A stretch of 64,000 nt of DNA from Benincasa hispida (taxonomy: Eukaryota; Streptophyta; Magnoliopsida; Cucurbitales; Cucurbitaceae): NCBI RefSeq assembly GCF_009727055.1, contig NC_052350.1:19303898-19367897 (forward strand). The letters run 5' to 3'. The notes below the pieces were generated by a model. It was given only the letters and a program-made list of their open reading frames with translations, did not search any database and was not told where the DNA came from. This document shows, in pieces, positions 49,105 through 60,400 of this stretch. How positions within the stretch are numbered: the first letter of the stretch is position 1; the number at the start of each line of letters is the position of its first letter. Both the position numbers and the translations under genes were made by a program.

Positions 49105-49256
49105 AGTGACGTGGCGATTAAATAGACAACGTAGTCACTGAAGTCCCGCCGTAGTGTGTTTTTCCCGCCAACGCGAACTGTATATAAATACAATAATCCC
49201 TTCCAAATTCCAAATTCTGCTTCTGCTTCTGCCCTAAAATCCTTTAGCCATTTCCC
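49105..49256 (+). promoter_or_regulatory. Promoter of the WDR76-like gene with E2F-like site
   Basis: GTGACGTGGC near 49107-49117 contains an ACGTGGC (G-box/ABRE-like) core. TTTTTCCCGCCAA at 49159-49171 contains TTTCCCGC, the plant E2F consensus (TTTSSCGC). A second CCCGCC box lies at about 49144-49150. TATATAAATA follows at 49181-49190, about 67 bases before the ATG. Confidence 0.6.
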
Positions 49257-52200
49257 ATGGCTGCTCAAGCTCTCACTGAATACGAGCGCCAGAGGCTCGA
49301 GAACATTCGCCGCAACGATGAAATGATGGCCGCCCTCAAGCTTCAATCCAAAGCCTCTGAACTCTCCGCTGCCTCCAAGCGTCAAAGGTATCTTTCTTTC
49401 TCTATCTCGTTCGCTCACTCTCTGTGCTAATCTCTTTATCCTACTTCGTTTTATTCTGTTTTGTTTGTGATCCCTTTGTTATTCCCCTTCCAGAGTCGAA
49501 ACCAAATCGGAAAAGGTTTATCCGAAAACCAAACCTAAAAATGAGACTCCAATGGTTTTACGGCGCTCTTTGCGCGCTAGAGGAATTCCCCCCGATGCCA
49601 AAAAGGTCGTAGATGATCCTACTGAGCCGGCTACTAAGATTCGGAAGTCAGATACCAAGTCCAAGCCTTCGCCTCCCGTTTTAGGCCCTCTTGAAATGAT
49701 TGAAGTTTGTAGTGAGAGGGAGTCTCATCGGTCTTTGATTGAATCAATTTTGGGTATTTCGAATAAATCTCTGTTGTGTAGGTCAGTGAAAGATGATGTT
49801 AAGGATTCAAATGAGATTAAGACTGAAGGAGGGGGAGATGGGAGTTGTTTGAAGATGGGGCCTATTGATAATTATTCGAATTTAGTTAAGAGAGAGACTG
49901 AAGAACTTACCTGTGACATTAAAGATCACAAACATAAGAATGATGGAAGTTGCTTAAAGCCTGCGTCTTTGGTTCTGAATGCCGACAACATAGCTCGGGT
50001 TGTGCCTGGGAGAATAATGGCAGTGAGGTTTTTCCCTTGTCGTGATTCTAGAATGATTGTTGTAGGTAACAAGTTTGGGGATGTTGGGTTTTGGAATGCT
50101 GATCACGAGGCAGAGGAAGGAAATGGAGTTTATTTATATCACCCTCATTCGGGTCCCATTTCTGGGATTTCAATTCAACGACATGCATTGTCGAAGGTAC
50201 CATTCATCCTGGAGATTCTAGGAAGATTTTAAAAATTAAGAATGCTTTTCTGCATTTGATCTTTTGAAATATCTGTTATTTTTTGTGATCTGTTGTTAGC
50301 ATGAAAAAGTTCCAGGTTCATGCGGACAACAATTCATTCTGTGTGAGAAAAGTTAGTATGGTTTTCAATAGGTTTTATCGTAAAATTCCATTATTTTACT
50401 TTTTGGCATGCGATCTTAAGTTTCTCTTGTGATGGAAAACGTTCAGTTAGGCATAGGAGGAAGTAGTCTTCATGTATCAATATAGTTCCAGTTAATTGTA
50501 GAATTGCTTCTTGAGTTGTTTTCTTGCCTTTTGTATTTAATGGCATTTCTCAGTGGTCGGTTATGAACCAGCTATTTGACCAAAGAAGATAATAGTTTTG
50601 GAATGTGCATGAGTGATCGAAAATGCAGTTTTTAATCAAGGAGAAATCATCTGTTGGTAAGTTTGGATGGTTGACGTGGAAGATTTTGCAAGGAGGTTTA
50701 CAGCGGCTCGTCATTTTCTTAGTCAACATATTTTTTATGGTTTAGGAACTAAATTCTGAACATTGCACCGCTATGAATCTTGTGTATTATGCAATTAGTT
50801 TTGGATCTGCTAATTATGATTCTTGTGTCATGATTTCAGGTTTATACCAGTTGCTATGATGGATTTATACGATTGATGGATGCAGAGAGAGAGATGTTTG
50901 ATCTTGTGTATCATAATGAAGATACTATATACTCTCTCTCTCAACAATCAAATGATGCAAACTGCTTATATTTTGCTGAGGGTCGTGGAGGGTTGAGAAT
51001 ATGGGATAAAAGGACTGGAAACTGCCCAATGGAATGGACGTTGCATGAAGATAGGATCAATTCCATCGATTTTAATGTAGAAAATTGCAACATCATGGCT
51101 ACTAGTTCTAGTGATGGAACTGCCTGTATTTGGGATTTGAGAAGCGTTAATGCTGAAAAGCTCGAAACCTTGATGACGATCAGTCACAAAAGGGCGATTC
51201 ATTCTGCTTACTTCTCACCCTCTGGTCGCTTTCTTGCAACTACTAGGTAAATTGGTCATCTTTTGAAACTTTTTGATAGGGAAACTGTAGTAACAGAATC
51301 AGCAAAGAGGGTAAAAGAGAGAATAAATCAATCATATCCTATAGCTCAGGTTCAATAATGTGTCCTAGGCAGTGGAAATTTTTAAATGCCTCACAGCTAT
51401 TTTGAAATTACAGTTTCTTATCTTTTTTTTTTTTTTGAATTTACAGTTCAAGCAGTAATTTCAAACGATGGCTCTGTTATTGCTACATCGGAACAAAAAT
51501 GATTGCTTATGGCAACGACTTAAAATTTTCTAAATGTTGTGCGCTTAACTATTTTGAAATTGCACTTCGTGTGGGTTCTCCCCTGATTTCATTTATTGAT
51601 GAAATGTTTCTTTTACCAAAAAACTATTTTGAAATTGCACTTCATGCATTCAATTTAAACTAAGGCTCTTTTATTGTTACGTCAGAAGAATGATGAATTG
51701 TTCATGATCCCATGTCCTCCACCCCACCCCACCGCAAAGCACTGAATTTAGGCGGATGTTGTTGTAGGTAGGATTTCATGGCTTAATAGTATTATTTGAA
51801 AGTTGTGGGATTAATATGTTTCATTTCGTATAGTTTTGACGACAATGTTGGTATATCTGGTGGAGTTAATTTCAAAGATTTTTCGCTGATACCGCATGAT
51901 AATCAGACAGGCAGGTGGATTTCTTCTTTCAGGTAAGTTTTGTACCCGTCCTTATCACTTCCCTTTAATTTTTTCCCTTTTCATTTCCATCTGAAATTTA
52001 CTTGGTGCGATTCATCTTAGCTCTACTCATTGAGATATTTTAAATTTATATATGAATGACTTTTCTTTCTTGAGGAAATGAATGACTCGTTTTCTCGTAT
52101 GTTGATATCAATATTTGAATCTTGTGCCAAAAGAATGAAAACATCTCACTAATTTCTTTTATTAAGCGTCTTATTTTCTTATTATGTTAAATTTGCAAAT

Positions 52201-52781
52201 GTTTGACCCCCGTGTTCTTATATATGAATGGTAATTTTCTTCAATTTTCCATATGATGTTGTCAACATATGAATAATTTACTGCATAAAGTTTCTGTAAT
52301 TGGATTTTCAGATGCCATTCTGCATCCCTAGTTACACACTGACGCACGAAATAATGGTATCTTCAATTATTAGCAAACCCTACAATAAGGGACTTGAGTG
52401 TGGTTCTTGGGCTGAAATATAAGCGATCTTGTTTTTTAGTGATATTATGCATGTTGTCCTTTAATTGCTGTTTTATTCTCCCTTTTTTCATGATAAGTAG
52501 GCTTCAATTTTTTTTCCTCTATTAGAAGATTTAACGACATCCATCTATTTGGAAGCAGAGCAATATGGGGTTGGGATGACTCGTACATTTTCATTGGAAA
52601 TATGAAGAGAGCAGTAGATGTTATTTCACGGGCACATCGGAAGAGAGTGTTCGTTTTGCAGAGCCCCAACATATCGGCAATACCGTGCAGGTTTGATGCG
52701 CACCCTTATGATGTTGGAATATTAGCAGCAGCCACGAGTGGGGGCCAGGTTTATATGTGGACAATGAATCAAGATATATAA
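49257..52781 (+). CDS. WDR76: WD40 protein of the WDR76/CMR1 family
   Basis: Exons 49257-49387, 49494-50196, 50840-51246, 51834-51932 and 52559-52781 give 520 aa. The N-terminal third (about 1-190) is charged, with LTEYERQRLENIRRNDEMMA and LRRSLRARGIPPDA; the latter is a motif typical of this family. The C-terminal part forms a WD40 propeller: GNKFGDVGFWN, YTSCYDGFIRLMD, RGGLRIWDKRTG, ATSSSDGTACIWDLRS, WISSFRAIWGWDD, GGQVYMWTMNQDI. Family members (yeast Cmr1, human WDR76) bind chromatin and act in DNA-damage and replication-stress responses, linked to CUL4-DDB1 type ligases. The fifth exon could instead begin at about 52529 in the same frame, adding ten residues (FNDIHLFGSR region), but the direct FR|AIWGWDD junction fits the family better. 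Nuclear location is inferred. Confidence 0.88.
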
Positions 52782-53219
52782 TTTGCTTGCGGCGGAGTTC
52801 TCAGGATAAGAATTTTGTACATGAATTATTCCCATCTCTATTCAGTGCTAACAACCAACAAGTACTTTCTAGGTAGAAGAGTTACCTTCTTGCAATTGGA
52901 TTTCATGGGGTGAATCGCAGGAATGAATTTTGTAGACTCTGCTCATTAGCAAATGAACTTTGCCATGTAAATTTTATATAATTTTTATTTGGCTAGGTCG
53001 ACTACTCACTTCATTTGTTAAGAGAGATTTTGTTCACGCTTTTTTCTAGCTGCTTTGGATGCTTCGGTATGAAACAAGTGACGGTCTTTTCAGGGATTTG
53101 TTAAAGAGAGTTTGTTACCATTTGAACTGATTCCTAATTAGGAAGAAGTTAGTAGAGGAAAGACCCTATAAAAACTGGTGAAAAAGAGGCTACTGAAGAT
53201 GTTGTGTGTGTGTGTTTTT
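52782..53219. other. 3' flank of the WDR76-like gene
   Basis: It holds the probable 3' untranslated region. No other feature is seen; a GT run lies near 53198-53216. Confidence 0.5.
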
Positions 53220-53640
53220 TTAAATGAAGAAACAATTTCAAAAGGAAACGAAACTGCAAACACCTATTAGTGAATTACAATAGAGTTCTCCAATTAAAGA
53301 TTAGATAAGGAAGACTAAAATGAACAAAAAGCTCTTATGATTTGCACCAAAAGTAAGTAGTAAATTTAACCCTCTCCATAAAATAATTAAAAGCAGAAGA
53401 CCAAAATCCCACAGGAGACCTTGCCAAAAAACGAGATGCAAAAATAGATGACCTAGATATTCAGCACTAGATTCACACATGGTGCACCTTAAGGGGGAAA
53501 GATGATTACAGGGCATTGGCTGTTGCAATCTATAAGTCGAATAAATGACCTAGATATTTAGCACCATATTCATACAAGGTGCATCATGACTACGAGAGAG
53601 AAATATGATTATAGGGCATCCACCATTGCAACCTATCTGT
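53220..53640 (-). pseudogene. LINE-type RT zinc-binding (zf-RVT) remnant with internal duplication
   Basis: The minus frame at 53301-53528 reads LSPLRCTMCESSAEYLGHLF, LHLVFWQGLLWDFGLL. This follows the zf-RVT pattern of plant LINEs, C.LC....E...HLF.HC.....W. A segment of about 90 bases (53449-53530) occurs again in diverged form at 53543-53632, so the remnant contains a tandem duplication. It lies between the convergent ends of two genes. Confidence 0.6.
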
Positions 53641-53764
53641 GATATTAATGGCTCTAAGACTAAGCTCTCGAAAAAAGATTTTTGAATAATGGTCCTTCCG
53701 AATCAGACAGGATCTAGTAGCATCTGAAGAAAGAGGGCGAGAATAAATGGGGACAGAGAATGAA

Positions 53765-56443
53765 TTAACTAATTATTTTCTTCCAAGAGGTTAATTCAGA
53801 TGGAATTAGTTCTTCATTACATGAAAGCACAGCCTGCGCTGTTAATTTCCCAAGCCAACCATGGTACAATAATCCTCTTGAACCAAGCCCTCCAAATAAC
53901 CAGTACTTGCAAGAGCTGTTGTGTCTTACGATCTCATCTATACAACCCATAAGTGGAAGAGATCCATGAGGTGTGAGTGGTGGCATTGCCCTAAGACCAG
54001 CCCTTGCTTTTATGAAACTCCACTCCTTTATTGAGGGATAAATGGCAGACACCTTTGGTAAAAGTTCGGCAAGCGCTCTTGAACTTTCCTCTTCTGAAAC
54101 TTCAGGTGATGAATTTGTTGATTTCCATTCCCATGTTGAACCCATACATAAACTTCTAGGACCTTGTATGGCTAGCCATGCATCTGACAATATAGAAGGC
54201 CCAAGCTCTGGGTATGCATTGCTGGAACTATAGTATTATACCAGATATCAGACAAACAAAAAAAGTATCAATGTGTTTCTTGGAATTTCAAAATCAAATA
54301 ATTATACCTGATATCATTCTGTAGCTGAAAATGAGCAACTACACCTCTGCAAGTTCTCAAAGGAAGTTTTCCAGTAAGTTCAGGAAGCATGACCATTTTG
54401 GCACCTAGACAAACAATCACAGCATCGTATGTCCCTGCAAGTTTTCCAGAAAGTTTTATCACATAAGAAATAGTTCAATTCCAAGAGAAGCTTTGGCTCG
54501 AGAAATTTCACTTGCCTTCTAGTTCACGCAGTTCATTAATAGATTTCTTCTTCAAATACAACTCCTTATGACTGAAACCTGAGGTGGATGTTTCCCTGGT
54601 CAGATTTTCACATGCTATAAATAGTGCCTAGCCACAAGATTGGGAAGAAAAAAAGATCAAAGATTTGTTTTGAGATCATATAATAAATGGAAGCAAAATT
54701 CAAGTATCAATTGGCTTTGAAGTTGTGACCTCAAGATAACGTTGAGAATTGATATTTACAGCTTGAGGCATATAAAAAGCTGTATTTAGAGGAACATTAA
54801 GCTTAGGAACGAGATTTCGGGCAGCATCCTCATCAATTGTTTCTATCATGCAGCTATCGAGGCTGTTCTGAGCATTCTAGTTACATAAATGAAGTAACAC
54901 TATCAACCACTGTTAAGACGTTCTAATTAGAGTAATGAACAATAGAGGCAAGGAGATGAAATATACTTCTTTTAACACCATCAAATTCTTCAAGCTGATT
55001 GCAGGCCTCAAGATGCCCCTAAAGTAAATAAAATAAACCATTAGCATGCAATGCATCATCTGCTGCTATCACCAGAAAAATGATAATTAAATAGATCTTT
55101 AAGTGATGGGAATATCTAGACGAAAAGATAAGTATATGTATATATCTCCGAAGCTGAAAGAAATGAAGTAACAGACCGTCTTAGAACAATGAATTCATTC
55201 ATATTCTGACATTCATCCCTCTCACTATCCAACTCTTTGGGGTGAACTGCTGATTCTGCAACGCTCAAAAGTTTTAAGCACTCAGCCCAACACTCGGCAC
55301 CTTCCCAAAGAAGTTTAACTGACATAATTACAAGGGGTTAGCCACATCCAAGGGCCAATTTTCACAATGGAGGTAAAGTAACTAACAAGGTTGTTGGAAC
55401 CTTTAGGAGAATAAGGGTGAAGAAGCCCTCCAGCGACTCCAGATGCCCCTCCACCAATGCCAACTCCGTCATAGATGTCAATATGTAAAGGTACATCCTT
55501 AGGACACAGCTGCAATAAACATAATAAGATGAAATATTAAGTAATAAGTGTTGAGAACCTACGTTGACTAGATAAGAAGAACAAGGATATATAACTGATG
55601 GATAACATCTCTACAGGCACGAGACTTTGGGTGAAACAAAAGCGAGTCATGCATAGCTAACAATATCATAACGTTATGGAGATATGTGAAGAATCATTCA
55701 TTTTACCCTACAATTCATATCAACTCTAGCTTTGATAAAACCCAAAGAATGCCAGCAGAAGAAAGATCGATCATTTGGTACAAGCTTGAAGCATTCCATG
55801 AAGTAGTAAACTCTCAGAAATATGTCCAGTTAACTAAATTTATGATTATGTGAGACCCCATTTTTAGGTTTTTGGCTCAATGCTTATGGATAGAACCTTA
55901 GAGACAAAATGCCCTCCACCCTAAGGCGAATAAGAATTGAAGGGCTACGAAGGTTCAATACGACATTGAATGGATGGCTGACAGAATTGAAGGAATATAT
56001 TTCATAAATGTATATATCCTCGTGCAATCACAAATCATAAGAGACAGTCACCAAACACGTAAAAATGTAAGAAATCCATCGAATGAACTCCAGTGAGTAG
56101 AACAAATTCCAATTGCCAATTCATACACAAAAACCACAATCCAACAACCAGAAAGAAGGTTTGAAGAAGAAAACAATGTATGCAGCCAAAGCAAAGTGTT
56201 GAAAAACAGAGCCCACAGAACCGTACCTTCAAGAGATGCCAAGTAACCGAAAGCCCAGCAAAACCAGCTCCAAGCACTGCGTACCTATAAAAGAATGCCA
56301 CTCTGTGAGTATTTACATGTTGTAGTAGAACCGAAAAGAAGGAAAATGTTGAAGAAGAACCTCCGAGGAAGCGCTGAGAGAGAAGAAAGTGCTAACAACG
56401 GAGCGGCAGGCTGAAAGGTGGAACCTTGACTCACACACACCAT
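53765..56443 (-). CDS. FAD-dependent oxidoreductase (DAO/MnmC-C-like), nine exons
   Basis: Minus-strand exons: 56443-56361, 56284-56227, 55509-55401, 55318-55177, 55018-54967, 54876-54730, 54627-54516, 54434-54308, 54227-53765; total 430 aa in frame. An N-terminal Ser/Pro/Leu-rich stretch (1-27) may be an organelle transit peptide. The Rossmann FAD site YAVLGAGFAGLSVTWHL has GAGFAG at 33-38. GIGGGASGVAGGLLHPYSPK, MPQAVNINSQRYLE, DAVIVCLGAK and the C-terminal GLGSRGLLYHGW match the DAO fold, closest in style to the C-terminal half of bacterial MnmC, which oxidises a glycine-type side chain on tRNA wobble uridine. Plants have one such gene annotated only as FAD-dependent oxidoreductase (Arabidopsis At5g48440, as I recall). 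The substrate is unknown. Exon 7 ends with a GC donor. Confidence 0.88.
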
Positions 56444-57493
56444 AATCGGGTGTTTGAATCCTCAATCTTTGGGTTACACTTCTTTTTTAATATAACGATT
56501 TTATATTTTCATACAAATAAGAATACCACAAAACACTTTTTTTTTTCTTTTGTTCTTTTTTTTTTTCTTTCTAATCATATGATTGCATTGCATACGATTT
56601 AGATTGGGTTTGGTGCCACATAAATTCAATTCATTAAAACGGATTGAATTGCAACAAAACGAGAAGAATCTCACAATCCGAGGTCAAAATACAATTAAGA
56701 TAAAAACATAACCAAAGGAATTAAGAGAAACAAGAACCCAGACATTGATAGAAAGAAAGACCTCAAAGCACATAACCTTACTAATCATTTGGGGAAGATG
56801 CAATATAGTTCTATAGACACAAAAATTATATTAGCACCAAATATGATAAATAACAACATACCAAACAACTCTCTAGATCCTACATCTCAATCCATTACCT
56901 ATATTAAGTGACAAATCAATTGAGCTCATCCCAATGAATGATTATGTGGGAATACTCTCTTCAACATAGCATGTTTTCCTAGAAAGCTTGATTAAAAGGG
57001 CAATAAAAGAATAAATGATATTACTTTACATTTTGTTAAATCAAAAAATAATGATAGTAATAATAACAACACGAACGTAATTCAACTTGCTTGCACTCTT
57101 AACTAAAAAGTTAGAGATTGAAATCTTCAACAACATTGTTAAATCAAAAAAAAAAAATAAAAGAATAGGTAAAATATCAAACTTTTAGGGACCAAATCTA
57201 TAATAAAATCAAACAGATAGAAACTTTAAGTTGGGACTAAATTCGTATTTAATCAGATTTAATAATAATGAGTATTACATTTTACCAGATTTGTCCAAAA
57301 CTTACACCTTACAAGTTACAACACGTAATAAATGGTTAATTACAGAATTAACTACGTACACAAGACTCCCGCCCTGAATTGATAAAATAGTGTACTTTTT
57401 TTCTATACAATCTTTATGGCTATTCATATGGCTCTATTCTACTACAGTTGCACATTGGCTATCCGCAGGGAATGGCTTTCAGTCGTTATTGTA
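56444..57493. other. AT-rich spacer between FAD oxidoreductase and DCL4
   Basis: It contains the promoter side of the oxidoreductase and the 3' flank of DCL4. No other gene is seen. The plus-strand frames at 57390-57654 are the antisense of the last DCL4 exon. Confidence 0.6.
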
Positions 57494-60400
57494 TCAACAA
57501 TCTGTCTCAGGCAAGTATCCTGCCTTCTTCAAGTACCAAAGAGCTGCTTCGGCCGCATGCTCGGCTGCAGCCTTCTTTCTCAAATGAGGTGCTCCGACAA
57601 ATTCGAAAATCGTATCAGGGGCTTCTTCCATCTCTAAAACAACCTTGTAAGTAAACCTGCAAGAAGATTGAATCATAATCTCACTTCCTACTTTTAAGAA
57701 TGGTAAGTCTAATAGAACATTCTAAAAACCAGACTACAAAATCCAGCCTTTTCCATTTCTTCTGCTATGCCTATTCCCAGATTGTACCATTCATCAAGGA
57801 CTTACATCTTTAAATGGCTTGGTCCTTCCTCATTCATACAATCAAATGAAGGGCGATTCCAATGGTTTGCAGCACAGATTTCATACAGCCGGGATCTTGC
57901 CGTTGTTTTCCCCGACCAACCTAAAAAGATCACTCTGCATTAGAAAATAATTCGACACATAATCTTAACAACTCTCCAAGAATAGTAGCGTCAAGGTAGG
58001 TATCTACCTTAGGAGTGGTCATTCAAACCGCAAAAACCAAACCATTTCTAAAACCGAACCAAAAACTTCGAAAAATGTGGTTAGGTCCGGTTTGAAGAAA
58101 TTTTGAAACCAAACTAATTTGGTTCAGTTTGGTTTCAATTTCAAAAACTGAATTTGAGACCGAACCGTTTTTAACTAATATATACATATATTTATTTATT
58201 TATATATTTATATATTCAAAGAAAGAGTAAAACTGAATTTAAAACCAAACCCTTTTTTTAATTAAAAAAATATAACATACATTTTTTTAAAATGCCAAAA
58301 CCAAATTTGAAACCGAACCGAACTGTATACATGTGGTTTGGTTCTGTTTGGTTTGAACTAATAAATTGGTTCGATTCAGTTTTATATATTAGAAAATTCG
58401 GTTTGGTTCGGTTCGGTTTCAAACCGAACCGAACCAAACCATTTCCAACCCTGACTACCTGATGATGACTGCAAGTCTGCTGGACTATCATGACCTTCCA
58501 AGGCCATGCTAGGCTTCAGTTGTTCTCCCGCAGCTACAGATGAAGAAACCGGCGTTCTGCTTATCCGTGTAATGTGAACTGGATGAGAATTGTCAACTTC
58601 ACGGTGCACACGAGGATTTAAGTCAGCATTAGAAAATTCTGGCCCATTTATTGTTTCAAGTCCATTGTCAACTTGATCGACCATGCCGAAGGGCGTTTCA
58701 TCATAACCAATCAATTTAGGTTCCATCCTGCTGCTTGACTTTAAGATCTCTTCTAATGAATTGACCTCAGGTAGAAATCCTTTTGCCTGCAGCAATATGT
58801 TTAGAAATTTGCTAAAACCATTTAGAAGGAAAAGACATGTACTAGTAATACAGGTATAAATATAAATAATCGAAATAGTTGATCAGACTGCGAATCAAAT
58901 TTTTTTTTAACTTAAACCTTGATTTTGTTTTCTCTTGTCCTCAAACATTCCGACTCACAATGACAATACATTAGTTCCAAGAAGATCTAAACTCCAGAGT
59001 TGAGAGATTCTTTGCTCCTAAAGACAACTAAAGTTATTTGATCTATCCAACTCAAAATACTACACCGGAAGGGGTCAAAAGAGACGACAAAATAGAAAGT
59101 TGACCAACAACATATAATATCTGAACTAAGCTCTGAGATGTTCTTTTTCTTTTGACGTATCCCATAGAAATCCAACTCCCAGAAATCTTTAATCTAGAAG
59201 TAATTGACACAGCAATATATTTAGGGACAAGAAAAACCAAAAAGATCAATTGATTCAGATTGTTGCCACAACTATTCAATGCCTTTTTATAGTAAAGAAA
59301 AATAATGCAGATAGTTCTTTGGCATAAAATAGAAGTGTTTTATACTAATATCCACCTTCAGCTTTGTGAGTATTAAGTTGGCAGCAATTTTCTCGGCATC
59401 TTTCTTTCGGCGGTTGGCTGCAGAGGCAGTGTCATGAAAGTTGCCTCCTTTCACCTCTGCTTTAACTGAATAATATCCTTCCATTTTTGATGAATTAAAC
59501 TCAAGTTTCCAGCCACAATTTTGACAAAATTCTATTAGATCCCGAATAGGACTAAGCTGGAAGCCTGAAAAGCTCATAATAGGGTCCACAAAAGATAACA
59601 TTATCTTCCAAACATAGTTCATGTCAAACCCTGTATCAACAAGAACGGCCCCAACACTAGATTCAACCAAGTCTCCCAAAGCCTGCAATGTAAGATGCAG
59701 CACTGAAATTAGCGAACAAAAGGAAGTACTTCCCTCTCTACTCCAACATGACAGTCATTTCCTAAACCCTTAGCACTCTCCATTAATTGAAAGATGTAAA
59801 AAATAAAACATCTTTTTGTCAGGAATTACGTATATAAAGACATGAGAGATTTGAAAACAAGGGTTCTTTTACAACTCCAGTAAACGGAATGCCTATTTTT
59901 TTTTCTTCTTCTTTTTGATAATACGTGGGGTGAGAGATTGAACCTCAAATCTCAAAGTTGATAGTACGTATTCATGACAGTTGAGTTATGCTCGTGTTTG
60001 CAAATGGGATTTCAATTGCTTCTAAATAAAATAATCATGAAAAAGAAGAAACCTTTTTCTTTCTAAGAGGGCAAGAGGGTCACTGAAAGATATAATTGGA
60101 ATGAAAAAAATAGTGAAATTGTATGATCTAGAGACTGAACTTCATTGGACAGATATCCCTAGTCACAAGAAAAGTCCACATGATAGTCCTCGTATTGTTT
60201 GAAAATATGCGTTTGATGTGTATCAAATACCTTTGGACATCTCGGCTGCTCAAGTGAATCCCTTTCAGAAGGTGATTTGATGAAGTCTACATAACTTTTT
60301 ATATCACTTAGAAGGCTAGTAGAATCACAAAGCAGAAACTTGTAGAAGAATCTATCTACCGTAACATTGGCAAAAGCCTCATTCCTCACAAACACTGATC

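Noticed and set aside
57390..57654. Plus-strand proteins
   Set aside because: They are antisense to the last DCL4 exon, which has clear dsRBD homology.
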